From assembly GCA_963846915.1 (NCBI GenBank), contig CAWJXV010000004.1, forward strand, positions 558,001 through 622,000: DNA of 64,000 bases. Direction: 5' to 3'. Source of the DNA: PALSA-612 sp963846915. GTDB lineage: Bacteria > Actinomycetota > Thermoleophilia > Gaiellales > Gaiellaceae. Shown one piece after another: positions 27,382 to 34,780 of this stretch; within the stretch, counting starts at the first letter, position 1, and every line of letters begins with the position of its first letter. A program made the translations under genes and the position numbers. The notes beneath the pieces were generated by a model. The model did no database searches. It was not told where the DNA came from and saw only the letters and a program-made list of their open reading frames with translations.

Positions 27382-28173
27382 GTGGCGCGCATCGGCGTCG
27401 CGGCGACTGCGCCGTTCGGCGCGGACGTCCTCGAGCGGCTGGCCGACCGGCACGAGATCGCCTTCGTGCTCACGCGGCCGGACAGCCGCCGCGGCCGCGG
27501 CAGGCCGGTGGCGCCGCCGGCGGCGAAGGTCGTCGCGGAGCGCCTCGGCATGCCGGTGCTCCAGCCCGAGCGCCTCGACGCCGCCGTCGACCTGCCCGCC
27601 GAGACGATCGTCGCCGTCGCCTACGGGCTGCTCGTCCCTGCCGAACTGCTCGGGCGCCATCTGTGGCTCAACGTCCATCCGTCCCTGCTGCCACGCTGGC
27701 GGGGAGCGGCGCCGGTCGAACGGGCGATCATGGCCGGCGACGAGGAGACCGGCGTGACGATCATCCGGCTCGTCGAGGAGCTCGACGCCGGGCCGATCGG
27801 CGCGCAGGAAGCGTTTGCGATCGGGGCGGCCGACGACGCCGGGGCCGTCTACGAGCACGCCGCCGAAGTCGCGGCACGGCTCCTCGATCCACTGCCCGAG
27901 CTGTTTTCGCCGCAGGCCGACGAGGGCATGACCTACGCCGACAAGATCGCGGCGGCCGATCGGCAGCTCGATCTCGATCGCCCGCCCGAGGAGCTCGTGC
28001 GCCGCACGCGCGCTCTCTCGCCGCACGTCGGCGCGCGCGCGGAGCTGAACGGCAGGCCTGTCACCGTCTGGCGCGCGCAGATCGGGTCCGGCGGCTCGTT
28101 CGAGCCGCTCGAGGTCCAGCCGGAGGGAGGGAAGCGCATGGACTACGCCTCCTGGCTCCGCGGCCTTCGCTGA
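27382..28173 (+). CDS. fmt: Methionyl-tRNA formyltransferase
   Basis: It formylates Met-tRNA(fMet) using 10-formyltetrahydrofolate. The N-terminal formyltransferase domain contains NVHPSLLPRWRGAAPVERAI, with the catalytic Asn-His pair, and GVTIIRLVEELDAGPI. The C-terminal OB-like domain is short (LDLDRPPEELVRRTRALSPHVGARAELNG), so the 263-residue protein is about 45 residues below the usual length of about 310. The TGA overlaps the ATG of rsmB. Confidence 0.95.
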   Translation: MARIGVAATAPFGADVLERLADRHEIAFVLTRPDSRRGRGRPVAPPAAKVVAERLGMPVLQPERLDAAVDLPAETIVAVAYGLLVPAELLGRHLWLNVHPSLLPRWRGAAPVERAIMAGDEETGVTIIRLVEELDAGPIGAQEAFAIGAADDAGAVYEHAAEVAARLLDPLPELFSPQADEGMTYADKIAAADRQLDLDRPPEELVRRTRALSPHVGARAELNGRPVTVWRAQIGSGGSFEPLEVQPEGGKRMDYASWLRGLR

Positions 28174-29387
28174 TGGCGGTGTCGCCCGCACGGCGGGCCG
28201 CGTACGAGGTCGTCCTGCGCGTGTTCGAGCAGGACGCCTACGCCGATCGAGCGCTCGCGACCGCGGCGGAGAGACTCGATCCTCGCGATCGCGCGCTCGC
28301 CCAGCAGATCGCCTACGGCACCGTGCAGCGCGCGCGGGCGCTCGACCACGGCATCGAGGCGCTCGCGCGGAGGCCGGTAGCGAGACTCGACCCGCCGGTA
28401 CGGGCGGCGCTGCGGACCGGCGCGTATCAGCTCGCGTACCTGTCCGGGGTCGCGCGGCACGCCGCGGTCAACGAAACGGTGGAGCTCGTGCGCGTGGCAA
28501 GGCTCGAGCGGGCGGTCCCGTTCACGAACGCGGTCATGCGCCGGCTGGCGGTAGGCCTCCGCGGCCTGCTTGCCGGTCTGCCGGAGGGGCCGCTCAAGCT
28601 CTCGTACCCGGACTGGGTTGCGGAGGTGTGGGAGCGCGACTTCGGCCGCGACGACGCGCTGGCGCTCATGCGCGCGCAGAACGAGCCGCCCGAGACCGTC
28701 ATCCGGCTCGTTCGCGGCGAGATCGACGGCGAAGCGACCGACGTTCCCGGCGCCTACCGCGTCGAGCGCGTGGACGAGCAGGCGCTGGCCGAAGGCCGGA
28801 TCTGGCCGCAGAGCCGCGGCTCGCAGCTCGCTGCGTTCGCCGTCGGCTCGCTGCCGGGCGACCGCACGCTCGATGTCTGCGCGGCACCGGGCGGCAAGGC
28901 CACACAGCTGGCCGGTGAGGTCGTAGCGGTCGAGAAGCACGAGGGAAGGGCCCGCGAGCTGTCCGCGAACGCGGCGCGCCTCGCAGCGACGAACGTCCGC
29001 GTCGTCAACGCCGACGCGCTGGCGCTGCCGGGCGAGCTGCGCGGTTTCGATCGCGCGCTCGTCGACGCACCGTGCTCGGGGCTCGGCGTCCTCAACAGCC
29101 GGCCCGACCTGCGCTGGCGCGCCGAGCCGCTCCCGGATCTCCAGCTCGCACTCCTGCGCGCCGCGGCCGATCGCGTCAAGCCCGGCGGCACGGTCGTCTA
29201 CTCCGTCTGCACGCTGAACGCCGACGAAAACGAGGCCGTCGTGGACGCTTCCGGCCTCCTGACGGACGACCTCGGCGCCGACTGGCCTGCCTTCCGCCAC
29301 CCCACGCGACCGGAGTTCCTGCTCACGCTGCCGCAGGTCCACCGCACGTCGGGCTTCTTCGTCGCCCGCCTTAAAGTGACTTCGTGA
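28173..29387 (+). CDS. rsmB: 16S rRNA (cytosine-967-C5)-methyltransferase RsmB
   Basis: It has an N-terminal NusB-like RNA-binding domain (ARRAAYEVVLRVFEQ, ALAQQIAYGTVQRARALDHGIEA, residues 1-130) and a C-terminal SAM-dependent RNA methyltransferase domain. LDVCAAPGGKATQLA is motif I, VDAPCSGLGVL holds a catalytic-site Cys, and VVYSVCTLNADENE holds the nucleophilic Cys. The 404-residue length is slightly below E. coli RsmB. The GTGA overlap at the 3' end couples it to ribD. Confidence 0.94.
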   Translation: MAVSPARRAAYEVVLRVFEQDAYADRALATAAERLDPRDRALAQQIAYGTVQRARALDHGIEALARRPVARLDPPVRAALRTGAYQLAYLSGVARHAAVNETVELVRVARLERAVPFTNAVMRRLAVGLRGLLAGLPEGPLKLSYPDWVAEVWERDFGRDDALALMRAQNEPPETVIRLVRGEIDGEATDVPGAYRVERVDEQALAEGRIWPQSRGSQLAAFAVGSLPGDRTLDVCAAPGGKATQLAGEVVAVEKHEGRARELSANAARLAATNVRVVNADALALPGELRGFDRALVDAPCSGLGVLNSRPDLRWRAEPLPDLQLALLRAAADRVKPGGTVVYSVCTLNADENEAVVDASGLLTDDLGADWPAFRHPTRPEFLLTLPQVHRTSGFFVARLKVTS

Positions 29388-30325
29388 CCGATTACCTGGA
29401 GCGCGCGATCGCGCTCGCCGACGCGACCCTGGGCCGGGCCTACCCGAAGCCCGATGTCGGCGCGGTGCTCGTGCGGGACGGGGCCGTGGTCGGCGAGGGC
29501 TCGACCGAAGCCGATGGTCGCCACGGCGAGATCGTCGCGCTCGACGCGGCCGGCAAGCGGGCGACCGGCTCGACCCTGTACGTAACGATGGAGCCCTGCG
29601 CGCACCACGGAACGACGCCGCCGTGCACGGAGGCGATCGTCGTCGCGGGGGTGGCGAAGGTCGTCGTGGGCGCGCGCGATCCGAACCCGGAGGCGGCGGG
29701 CGGGGTCGAGCGGCTCCGCGCGGCCGGCGTCGAGGTCGAGCTCGACGACTCGTTTGCGGCCCGTGCGCAGAACGAGGCCTGGCGCACGTGGGTCACGCTG
29801 GGCAGGCCGTTCGTGACCTGGAAGGTCGCTGTGACGCTCGACGGGCGAGTCGCCGTTCCGGGAACGCGCTGGGTCTCCGGCGACGAGAGCAGGCGGCGCG
29901 TGCACGAGCTGCGGGCGCGTTCCGGCGCAGTCGCGGTGGGGATGGGAACCGTCCGAGCGGACAATCCGGGGCTCGACGCCCGCGGCCTCGAGGCTGCCCG
30001 CCAGCCGCGGCGGCTCGCCTTCGGCCGCGGCCCGCTTCCGGCCGGCTCCGAGCTCGAGCTTCGCACGGGCCAGCTCGCCGACGAGCTGCAGTCGCTCGCC
30101 GCGGACGGCGTCCAGTCGCTTCTGCTGGAAGGCGGGCCGACCCTTGCCGGCGCATTCCTGGCGGAGGAGCTCGTCGACAGGCTGCTCGTCTTCGTCGCGC
30201 CCACGCTTGCCGGCGGCGGGCCGCGGATGCTCGGCGACCTCGCCGCGCCGGTCAAGCTCACCCGGTTGACAGCCGATCCAGTAGGCGAAGATGTGCTCCT
30301 GAGTGCCTATATCCGTGAGCCCTGA
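29384..30325 (+). CDS. ribD: Bifunctional riboflavin deaminase-reductase RibD
   Basis: Second and third steps of riboflavin synthesis. The N-terminal cytidine-deaminase fold has GRHGEIVALDAAG and EPCAHHGTTPPCTEAI as zinc site. The usual HAE triad reads HGE here, a small but unusual substitution next to the zinc ligand. The reductase domain (WKVAVTLDGRVA, ARSGAVAVGMGTV, LLLEGGPTLAGAFL) is somewhat short, giving 313 residues. It begins within the rsmB stop (GTGA). The other rib genes follow after a small gene and a new promoter. Confidence 0.93.
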   Translation: MTDYLERAIALADATLGRAYPKPDVGAVLVRDGAVVGEGSTEADGRHGEIVALDAAGKRATGSTLYVTMEPCAHHGTTPPCTEAIVVAGVAKVVVGARDPNPEAAGGVERLRAAGVEVELDDSFAARAQNEAWRTWVTLGRPFVTWKVAVTLDGRVAVPGTRWVSGDESRRRVHELRARSGAVAVGMGTVRADNPGLDARGLEAARQPRRLAFGRGPLPAGSELELRTGQLADELQSLAADGVQSLLLEGGPTLAGAFLAEELVDRLLVFVAPTLAGGGPRMLGDLAAPVKLTRLTADPVGEDVLLSAYIREP

Positions 30326-30569
30326 GCTTCTTTCCCATCAGCGTCCGGAGGACGAGGTCGTGAGCCTGCTCTCGCACTGGCTCGCTTTCCACCTCGGGAA
30401 CGGCGAGCTCCGCGCGCGACTCCGCGCGATTGGCACGGACAGTCTCCTGCCGGGCCAGGCAGAGGCCGTGGAGGAGCTGCTGGCGGAGCTCGAAGACGCG
30501 ACCGAGGGCACGCGAGGCGGGCTCGAGATGCTCGTCCGCGAGACGCTCGAGGCCGTCGCTCTCGGCTAG
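30315..30569 (+). CDS. Small helical protein of unknown function between ribD and ribE
   Basis: An 84-residue acidic, largely helical protein (PEDEVVSLLSHWLAFHLGNGELRARLR). The start could be GTG 30303 or GTG 30315; the latter overlaps the ribD end by 11 bases and is used here. No family is recognised. Tight overlap with ribD suggests translation coupling, but a role in flavin metabolism is only positional inference. Confidence 0.55.
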   Translation: MSPELLSHQRPEDEVVSLLSHWLAFHLGNGELRARLRAIGTDSLLPGQAEAVEELLAELEDATEGTRGGLEMLVRETLEAVALG

Positions 30570-30710
30570 TCGCTAACGGCCGGGCGGTGTCGGACACTGC
30601 TCGAGCGATGGTCGGCACGGACGCTTGACAAATTTGGTGTCCCACACCGCAGTTTGGACGTGCCGGCTGGGGAGGCGTCCAGATGGGGGTGTGCTGAGTA
30701 CGCTTTCCCC
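30570..30710 (+). promoter_or_regulatory. Leader/promoter region of ribE
   Basis: It contains TTGACA at 30626, a GGTGT-CCC-ACACC inverted repeat immediately after it, and TACGCT (30699-30704) six bases before the GTG of ribE, consistent with a leaderless start. I looked for the conserved core of the FMN riboswitch here and did not find it. Confidence 0.4.
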
Positions 30711-31298
30711 GTGTTCACCGGCATCGTGCGAGAGCGGGGGAGGGTCGTCTCGATCGACGGCGGAGAGGACGGCGCACGGCTGAGAATCGCTGCGCCGGAG
30801 GCGGCCGCGGAGGCGGCGCCCGGCGACTCGATCGCGATCGCCGGGGTGTGCCTGACCGTGGTGGCGGCCACGGACGGTGAGGTCGAGTTCGACGCGGTCG
30901 CGGAGACACTCCGCCGCAGCTCCCTCGGCCGCCTCGAGGTCGGCGCAGACGTCAACGTGGAGCCTGCGCTCAGAGCCGGCGAGCCGCTCGGCGGCCACTA
31001 CGTCCAGGGGCACGTCGACGGCATCGGGAACGTTCGGGCAATAGAGCGGGAGGGCGACGGGCGCCTCGTTCGCTTCGAGGCACCGCCGGAGGTGCTCCGC
31101 TACTGCGTCGAGAAGGGCTCAATCACCGTCGAGGGCGTTTCGCTCACAGTCACCGACGTCGACGAGAGCGGATTCGGCGTCGCGCTCGTGCCGCACACGC
31201 TCTCCGTCACGACGCTCGGCGTCCTCGAGCCCGGCGACGAGGTGAACCTCGAGGCCGACGTCCTGGCGAAATACGTCGAGCGACTGCTGGCCAGGTAG
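30711..31298 (+). CDS. ribE: Riboflavin synthase alpha chain
   Basis: It dismutates two 6,7-dimethyl-8-ribityllumazines to riboflavin. The N-terminus FTGIVRERGRVVSI and the two lumazine-binding barrels are clear; HYVQGHVDGIGNV is at the domain boundary (about 98-110) and ITVEGVSLTVTDVDESGF in barrel two. Length 195 is normal. The GTG start is followed by the invariant Phe-Thr-Gly. Confidence 0.96.
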   Translation: MFTGIVRERGRVVSIDGGEDGARLRIAAPEAAAEAAPGDSIAIAGVCLTVVAATDGEVEFDAVAETLRRSSLGRLEVGADVNVEPALRAGEPLGGHYVQGHVDGIGNVRAIEREGDGRLVRFEAPPEVLRYCVEKGSITVEGVSLTVTDVDESGFGVALVPHTLSVTTLGVLEPGDEVNLEADVLAKYVERLLAR

Positions 31299-31352
31299 GG
31301 AGAGCGGCTCGTTCCGAGTCCCGCGGCGGCTGTCGGGCTACGATTCGAGGCG

Positions 31353-32609
31353 ATGGCTGCCGTCGCCGAGCCAGAGACGTCGCCGTTCTCGCCGGTCGAG
31401 GAGGCTCTCGACGACGTGCGGCAGGGCAAGTTCGTGGTCGTCGTCGACGATCCCGATCGCGAGAACGAGGGCGATCTCGTCATCGCCGCCCAGTTCGCGA
31501 CGCCCGAGGCGATCAACTTCATGGCCACGCACGCGCGCGGGCTCATCTGCCTCTCGCTGACGGAGGAGCGCGCAGACGAGCTCGGCCTGCGCCCGATGAC
31601 CGAACGCAACGAGGCGCCGCTCGGCACGGCATTCACCGTTTCGATCGAGGCGCGCGAAGGCGTGACGACGGGCATCTCGGCCGCCGACCGCTCGCACACG
31701 ATCCAGGTCGCAATCAACGCCCAGAGCCGCCCCGAGCACCTCGTTCAGCCGGGCCACGTCTTCCCGCTGCGAGCCAAGCCCGGCGGCGTCCTCGAGCGGA
31801 TCGGTCAGACGGAGGCCGCCGTGGACCTCGCGCGCCTCGCGGGTCTCACTCCCTCAGGCGTCGTCTGCGAGATCATGAACGACGACGGGACGATGGCCCG
31901 CGTGCCCGACCTGACGCGGTTTTGCCAGCGCCACGAGCTGCGGATGATCACCGTCGCGCAGCTCGTCGAGTACCGCCGCCGCCACGAGCTCCTCGTCGAG
32001 CGAACCGCCCGGGTGCGCATGCCGACGGATTACGGGGAGTTCACGGCCGTTGCCTTCCGCGAGAAGCTGACCGGCAAGACCCACGTGGCGCTCGTCCGCG
32101 GCGAGGTCGAGGGCAAGGACAACGTCCTCGTCCGCGTCCACTCCGAGTGCCTGACCGGGGACGTCTTCCACTCGCTGCGCTGCGACTGCGGCGAGCAGCT
32201 CGAGCTGGCGCTGCAACGCATCGGCGCCGAGGAGCAGGGCGTGCTCCTGTACATGGCCCAGGAGGGCCGTGGGATCGGGCTCCTGAACAAGCTGCGCGCC
32301 TACGAGCTCCAGGAGCAGGGTCGCGACACCGTCGAGGCGAACCTCGAGCTCGGCTTCCCTGCCGACGCCCGCGACTACGCCATCGGCAACCAGATCCTCT
32401 CCGAGCTCGGCCTGACGACGCTCCGCATCCTCACCAACAACCCGCGGAAGCTCACCGGCATCGAGGGCTTCGGCCTCACCGTCGTCGAGCAGGTGGCGAT
32501 CGAGGTAGAGCCGAATGACGAGAACAGGCGCTATCTAGCCGCCAAGCGTGACAAGCTTGGGCACAGGCTCCACCACCAGGATCTGAAGTTCGAGAAGACG
32601 GATGACTGA
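31353..32609 (+). CDS. ribBA: Bifunctional DHBP synthase / GTP cyclohydrolase II
   Basis: A 418-residue fusion supplying both precursors of the pathway. RibB part: VVDDPDRENEGDLVIAAQ, RHTIQ-type site SHTIQVAINAQ and HVFPLRAKPGGVLERIGQTEAAVDL. RibA part: VRVHSECLTGDVFHSLRCDCGEQLE with three zinc cysteines, then YMAQEGRGIGLLNKLRAYELQ. TACGAT ends eight bases before the ATG. The 3' end overlaps ribH by eight bases. Confidence 0.97.
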   Translation: MAAVAEPETSPFSPVEEALDDVRQGKFVVVVDDPDRENEGDLVIAAQFATPEAINFMATHARGLICLSLTEERADELGLRPMTERNEAPLGTAFTVSIEAREGVTTGISAADRSHTIQVAINAQSRPEHLVQPGHVFPLRAKPGGVLERIGQTEAAVDLARLAGLTPSGVVCEIMNDDGTMARVPDLTRFCQRHELRMITVAQLVEYRRRHELLVERTARVRMPTDYGEFTAVAFREKLTGKTHVALVRGEVEGKDNVLVRVHSECLTGDVFHSLRCDCGEQLELALQRIGAEEQGVLLYMAQEGRGIGLLNKLRAYELQEQGRDTVEANLELGFPADARDYAIGNQILSELGLTTLRILTNNPRKLTGIEGFGLTVVEQVAIEVEPNDENRRYLAAKRDKLGHRLHHQDLKFEKTDD

Positions 32610-33570
32610 CCGCCCCGGCTCGTACAACCCCTTCGAGGACACCGGAGACTGGCCCTTTCGCGAGTCGCAGGCGCCGCCGGTCGAGCAGGAGCGCCCCTTC
32701 GACCGCGAGGAACACGATGCGGCGCGCACTCCCGACCCGGCCCAGGAGCCGGAGCCCGAACCCCAACCCGAGCCCGAGATCGCCCCGGCGGCGGTCGAGC
32801 CCGAGCCGGAGCCCGACCTCGAGCCGGAGGCGGAGGAGGAGTTCCCGGTCTATGCCCCGGATGCGGTGACCGAGCCAGAGCCCGAGGGTGTCTCGGAGCC
32901 GGAGCCCGAGCCGGAACCGGAGGAAGCGCCCGAGGAGGAGCCGCAAGCCGTGCTCCCGGTCCCTGTCGAGGAGCCCTCGGAGCCCGAGCCGCTCGCCGAG
33001 CCCGAGCCGTCCGAGCCCGCCCTGCCGGTCGCGGAGGTCGCGCTTGCCGCCGAGGCGCTCCCGGAGCATGCCCCAGGCGACCTCCTGATCCCGGAAGGCC
33101 CGGAAGTGCTCGAAGGAGGCCCGAACGGCTTCCGCCGCACCGTCGCGATCGTGGTCAGTCGTTTCAATGCCGACGTGACCAACCGCCTGCTGGAGAGCGC
33201 GGTGGACGCGCTCGTCGAGGCCCACGTGACGCGAGAGTCGATCACGATCGTGCCGGTTCCCGGTGCCTTCGAGCTGCCCCTGGCGGCGATGGCGCTCGCG
33301 AAGACGCGTCGCTTCTCCTGCGTCGTGGCGCTCGGCTGCGTGATCCGCGGCGAGACGCCGCACTTCGACTACGTCGCCGGCGAGGCCGCGAGCGGCCTGC
33401 AACTGGCCGCGATCGAGACCGGCGTGCCCGTCTCGTTCGGCCTGCTGACGTGCGAGACGAAAGCGCAGGCGGAAGCTCGCGTCGGCAAGGGCGCCGAGGC
33501 GGCGCGCGCCGCGCTCGAGATGGCCGATCTGTTCACGCAGGTTCGCACCAGAGCCGCCCGCTCCGGCTAG
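32602..33570 (+). CDS. ribH: Lumazine synthase with long acidic Pro-Glu N-terminal tail
   Basis: The last 145 or so residues are a standard lumazine synthase: RTVAIVVSRFNADVTNRLLESAVDAL, VPGAFELPLAAMALAK, ALGCVIRGETPHFDYVAGEAASGLQ and FGLLTCETKAQAEARVGKGAEAA. Before this lie about 170 residues of low-complexity, acidic sequence (repeated Glu-Pro) with a short aromatic start (NPFEDTGDWPFRE). Family members are usually about 155 residues; this one is 322. No frame change separates the parts, and ribBA overlaps the tail start, so the tail appears to be translated. Confidence 0.95.
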   Translation: MTDRPGSYNPFEDTGDWPFRESQAPPVEQERPFDREEHDAARTPDPAQEPEPEPQPEPEIAPAAVEPEPEPDLEPEAEEEFPVYAPDAVTEPEPEGVSEPEPEPEPEEAPEEEPQAVLPVPVEEPSEPEPLAEPEPSEPALPVAEVALAAEALPEHAPGDLLIPEGPEVLEGGPNGFRRTVAIVVSRFNADVTNRLLESAVDALVEAHVTRESITIVPVPGAFELPLAAMALAKTRRFSCVVALGCVIRGETPHFDYVAGEAASGLQLAAIETGVPVSFGLLTCETKAQAEARVGKGAEAARAALEMADLFTQVRTRAARSG

Positions 33571-33606
33571 CCCGACTGGCTACGCTCCGGCTAGCCGAAG
33601 TGGCTA
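33560..33606 (+). repeat. Two tandem imperfect 23-bp repeats at the rpmB promoter
   Basis: GCTCCGGCTAGCCCGACTGG and its following CTA recur as GCTCCGGCTAGCCGAAGTGG plus CTA one base later. The first copy includes the ribH stop codon. The second runs into TAAACT, nine bases before the rpmB ATG, a candidate -10. Confidence 0.6.
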
Positions 33607-33619
33607 AACTGGGCCGTCG

Positions 33620-33811
33620 ATGTCCAAGGTCTGCGCAATCTGCGGCAAGAAGCCGGGGTTTGGCAACAACCGGAGCTACTCGATGGTGGCGACGAAGCGC
33701 CGGTTCGACCCGAATCTCCAGCGCGTTCGCATCCTGCTCGGTGGCACGCCGACCCGCACCTACGTCTGCACACGCTGCCTCAGGTCCGGCAAGGTCGAGA
33801 AGGCCGTCTAG
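33620..33811 (+). CDS. rpmB: 50S ribosomal protein L28
   Basis: A 63-residue ribosomal protein starting MSKVCAICGKKPGFGNNRS. It has two CxxC pairs (CAIC near residue 5 and CTRC near 50), so it is the zinc-binding version. Such zinc-containing paralogues are often accompanied elsewhere in a genome by a cysteine-free copy used in zinc starvation. No Zur-like site was recognised. Confidence 0.96.
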   Translation: MSKVCAICGKKPGFGNNRSYSMVATKRRFDPNLQRVRILLGGTPTRTYVCTRCLRSGKVEKAV

Positions 33812-33849
33812 CCGGGCCGGCTCGCAGCGCCCGGCCGCCTGAGGGCGGC

Positions 33850-34194
33850 GTGGGCGCCGACGCGTCGCTCGGGCGCATCTCGATCTCGACGGCCGCGATC
33901 GCCCAGATCGTGGCGTTCGTCGCGTTCGAGTGCTACGGGGTCGTCTCGCTCGCGGGTCGGGGCGGCCGCGTCGGGCGGCTCCTGCTCGGCGACGCGCCGA
34001 CGCGCGGCGTCGAGGTCGTCCAGTCCGATCGCGGCCTGGTCGTCACCGTGCACGTGGTCGTCGAGCACGGCCTCAACCTCGCCGAGGTTGCGGCGACGAT
34101 CCGCTCGCGGACCGCGTACGAGGTCAGCCGCCAGACCGGCCTGGACGTGGCCTCGGTGGACGTGGACATCGTCGACGTCCACACGTCGGCGTGA
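33850..34194 (+). CDS. Asp23/Gls24 family envelope stress response protein
   Basis: A 114-residue protein with the DUF322/Asp23 pattern: GRISISTAAIAQIVAFVAFECYGV, then LVVTVHVVVEHGLNLAEVAATIRSRTAYEVSRQTGLDVASVDVDIVDVH. Members are widespread in Gram-positive bacteria and often sit near recG, as here. It overlaps the next gene by GTGA. Confidence 0.85.
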   Translation: MGADASLGRISISTAAIAQIVAFVAFECYGVVSLAGRGGRVGRLLLGDAPTRGVEVVQSDRGLVVTVHVVVEHGLNLAEVAATIRSRTAYEVSRQTGLDVASVDVDIVDVHTSA

Positions 34195-34700
34195 CCGGCC
34201 AGGCGGCCGCGCTCGTCGTGCTCGTGCCGGAGGCCGAGCCGGTCATCGGCGCCTCGCGCACGTTGCACACGCAGGATGGGGCGGCCGGCATGCCGGCCCA
34301 CGTCACGCTGCTCTATCCGTTCGCGCCCATCGGCGCAGTGGAGATCGACGCCGTCCGCGAGATCGCCGTGGCGGCCCAGCCGTTTGCGTACGAGCTCCGC
34401 GCCGTCCACGAGTGGCCGGACGGCGTCGTCTACCTCGAGCCACGACCGGCGGCGCCCTTCGTCGAGCTCACGCTTGGTCTGGCCGCGCGCTTTCCGGACT
34501 ACCCGCCGTACGGCGGGATCCACGACGACGTGGTGCCGCACGTCACGGTCGTGCACACGGGCGACCCGCGCGCGAGAGCCGATGCCGCCGCTAGCGTGGC
34601 CGGGTCGCTGCCAATCCGCTGCGACGCCGACGAGATCTGGCTCATGCACGAGGTGAACGGCCGCTGGCGAGGACACACCCCCTTCCCTCTCGGTCGCTGA
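34191..34700 (+). CDS. 2H phosphoesterase (2'-5' RNA ligase-like) protein
   Basis: A 169-residue protein with the two His-x-Thr motifs of the 2H family: HVTLLYPF (about residue 38) and HVTVVHTGD (about 120). Members act on cyclic phosphates of RNA ends or nucleotides. The GTG start (34191) overlaps the upstream stop. The product is probably co-expressed with the Asp23 protein; the substrate is not known. Confidence 0.78.
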   Translation: MTGQAAALVVLVPEAEPVIGASRTLHTQDGAAGMPAHVTLLYPFAPIGAVEIDAVREIAVAAQPFAYELRAVHEWPDGVVYLEPRPAAPFVELTLGLAARFPDYPPYGGIHDDVVPHVTVVHTGDPRARADAAASVAGSLPIRCDADEIWLMHEVNGRWRGHTPFPLGR

Positions 34701-34780
34701 GACGCTTCTCCGCGCTCGAGCGTCCGGCGGCGTGGGAGCGTCCGCGGCTGGCGCCGCGCCCCGAGCGGCTCGAACGGTCG

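Noticed and set aside
30570..30710. FMN riboswitch upstream of ribE
   Set aside because: The conserved core elements of the RFN motif are absent; only a -35-like TTGACA and a short inverted repeat are present.
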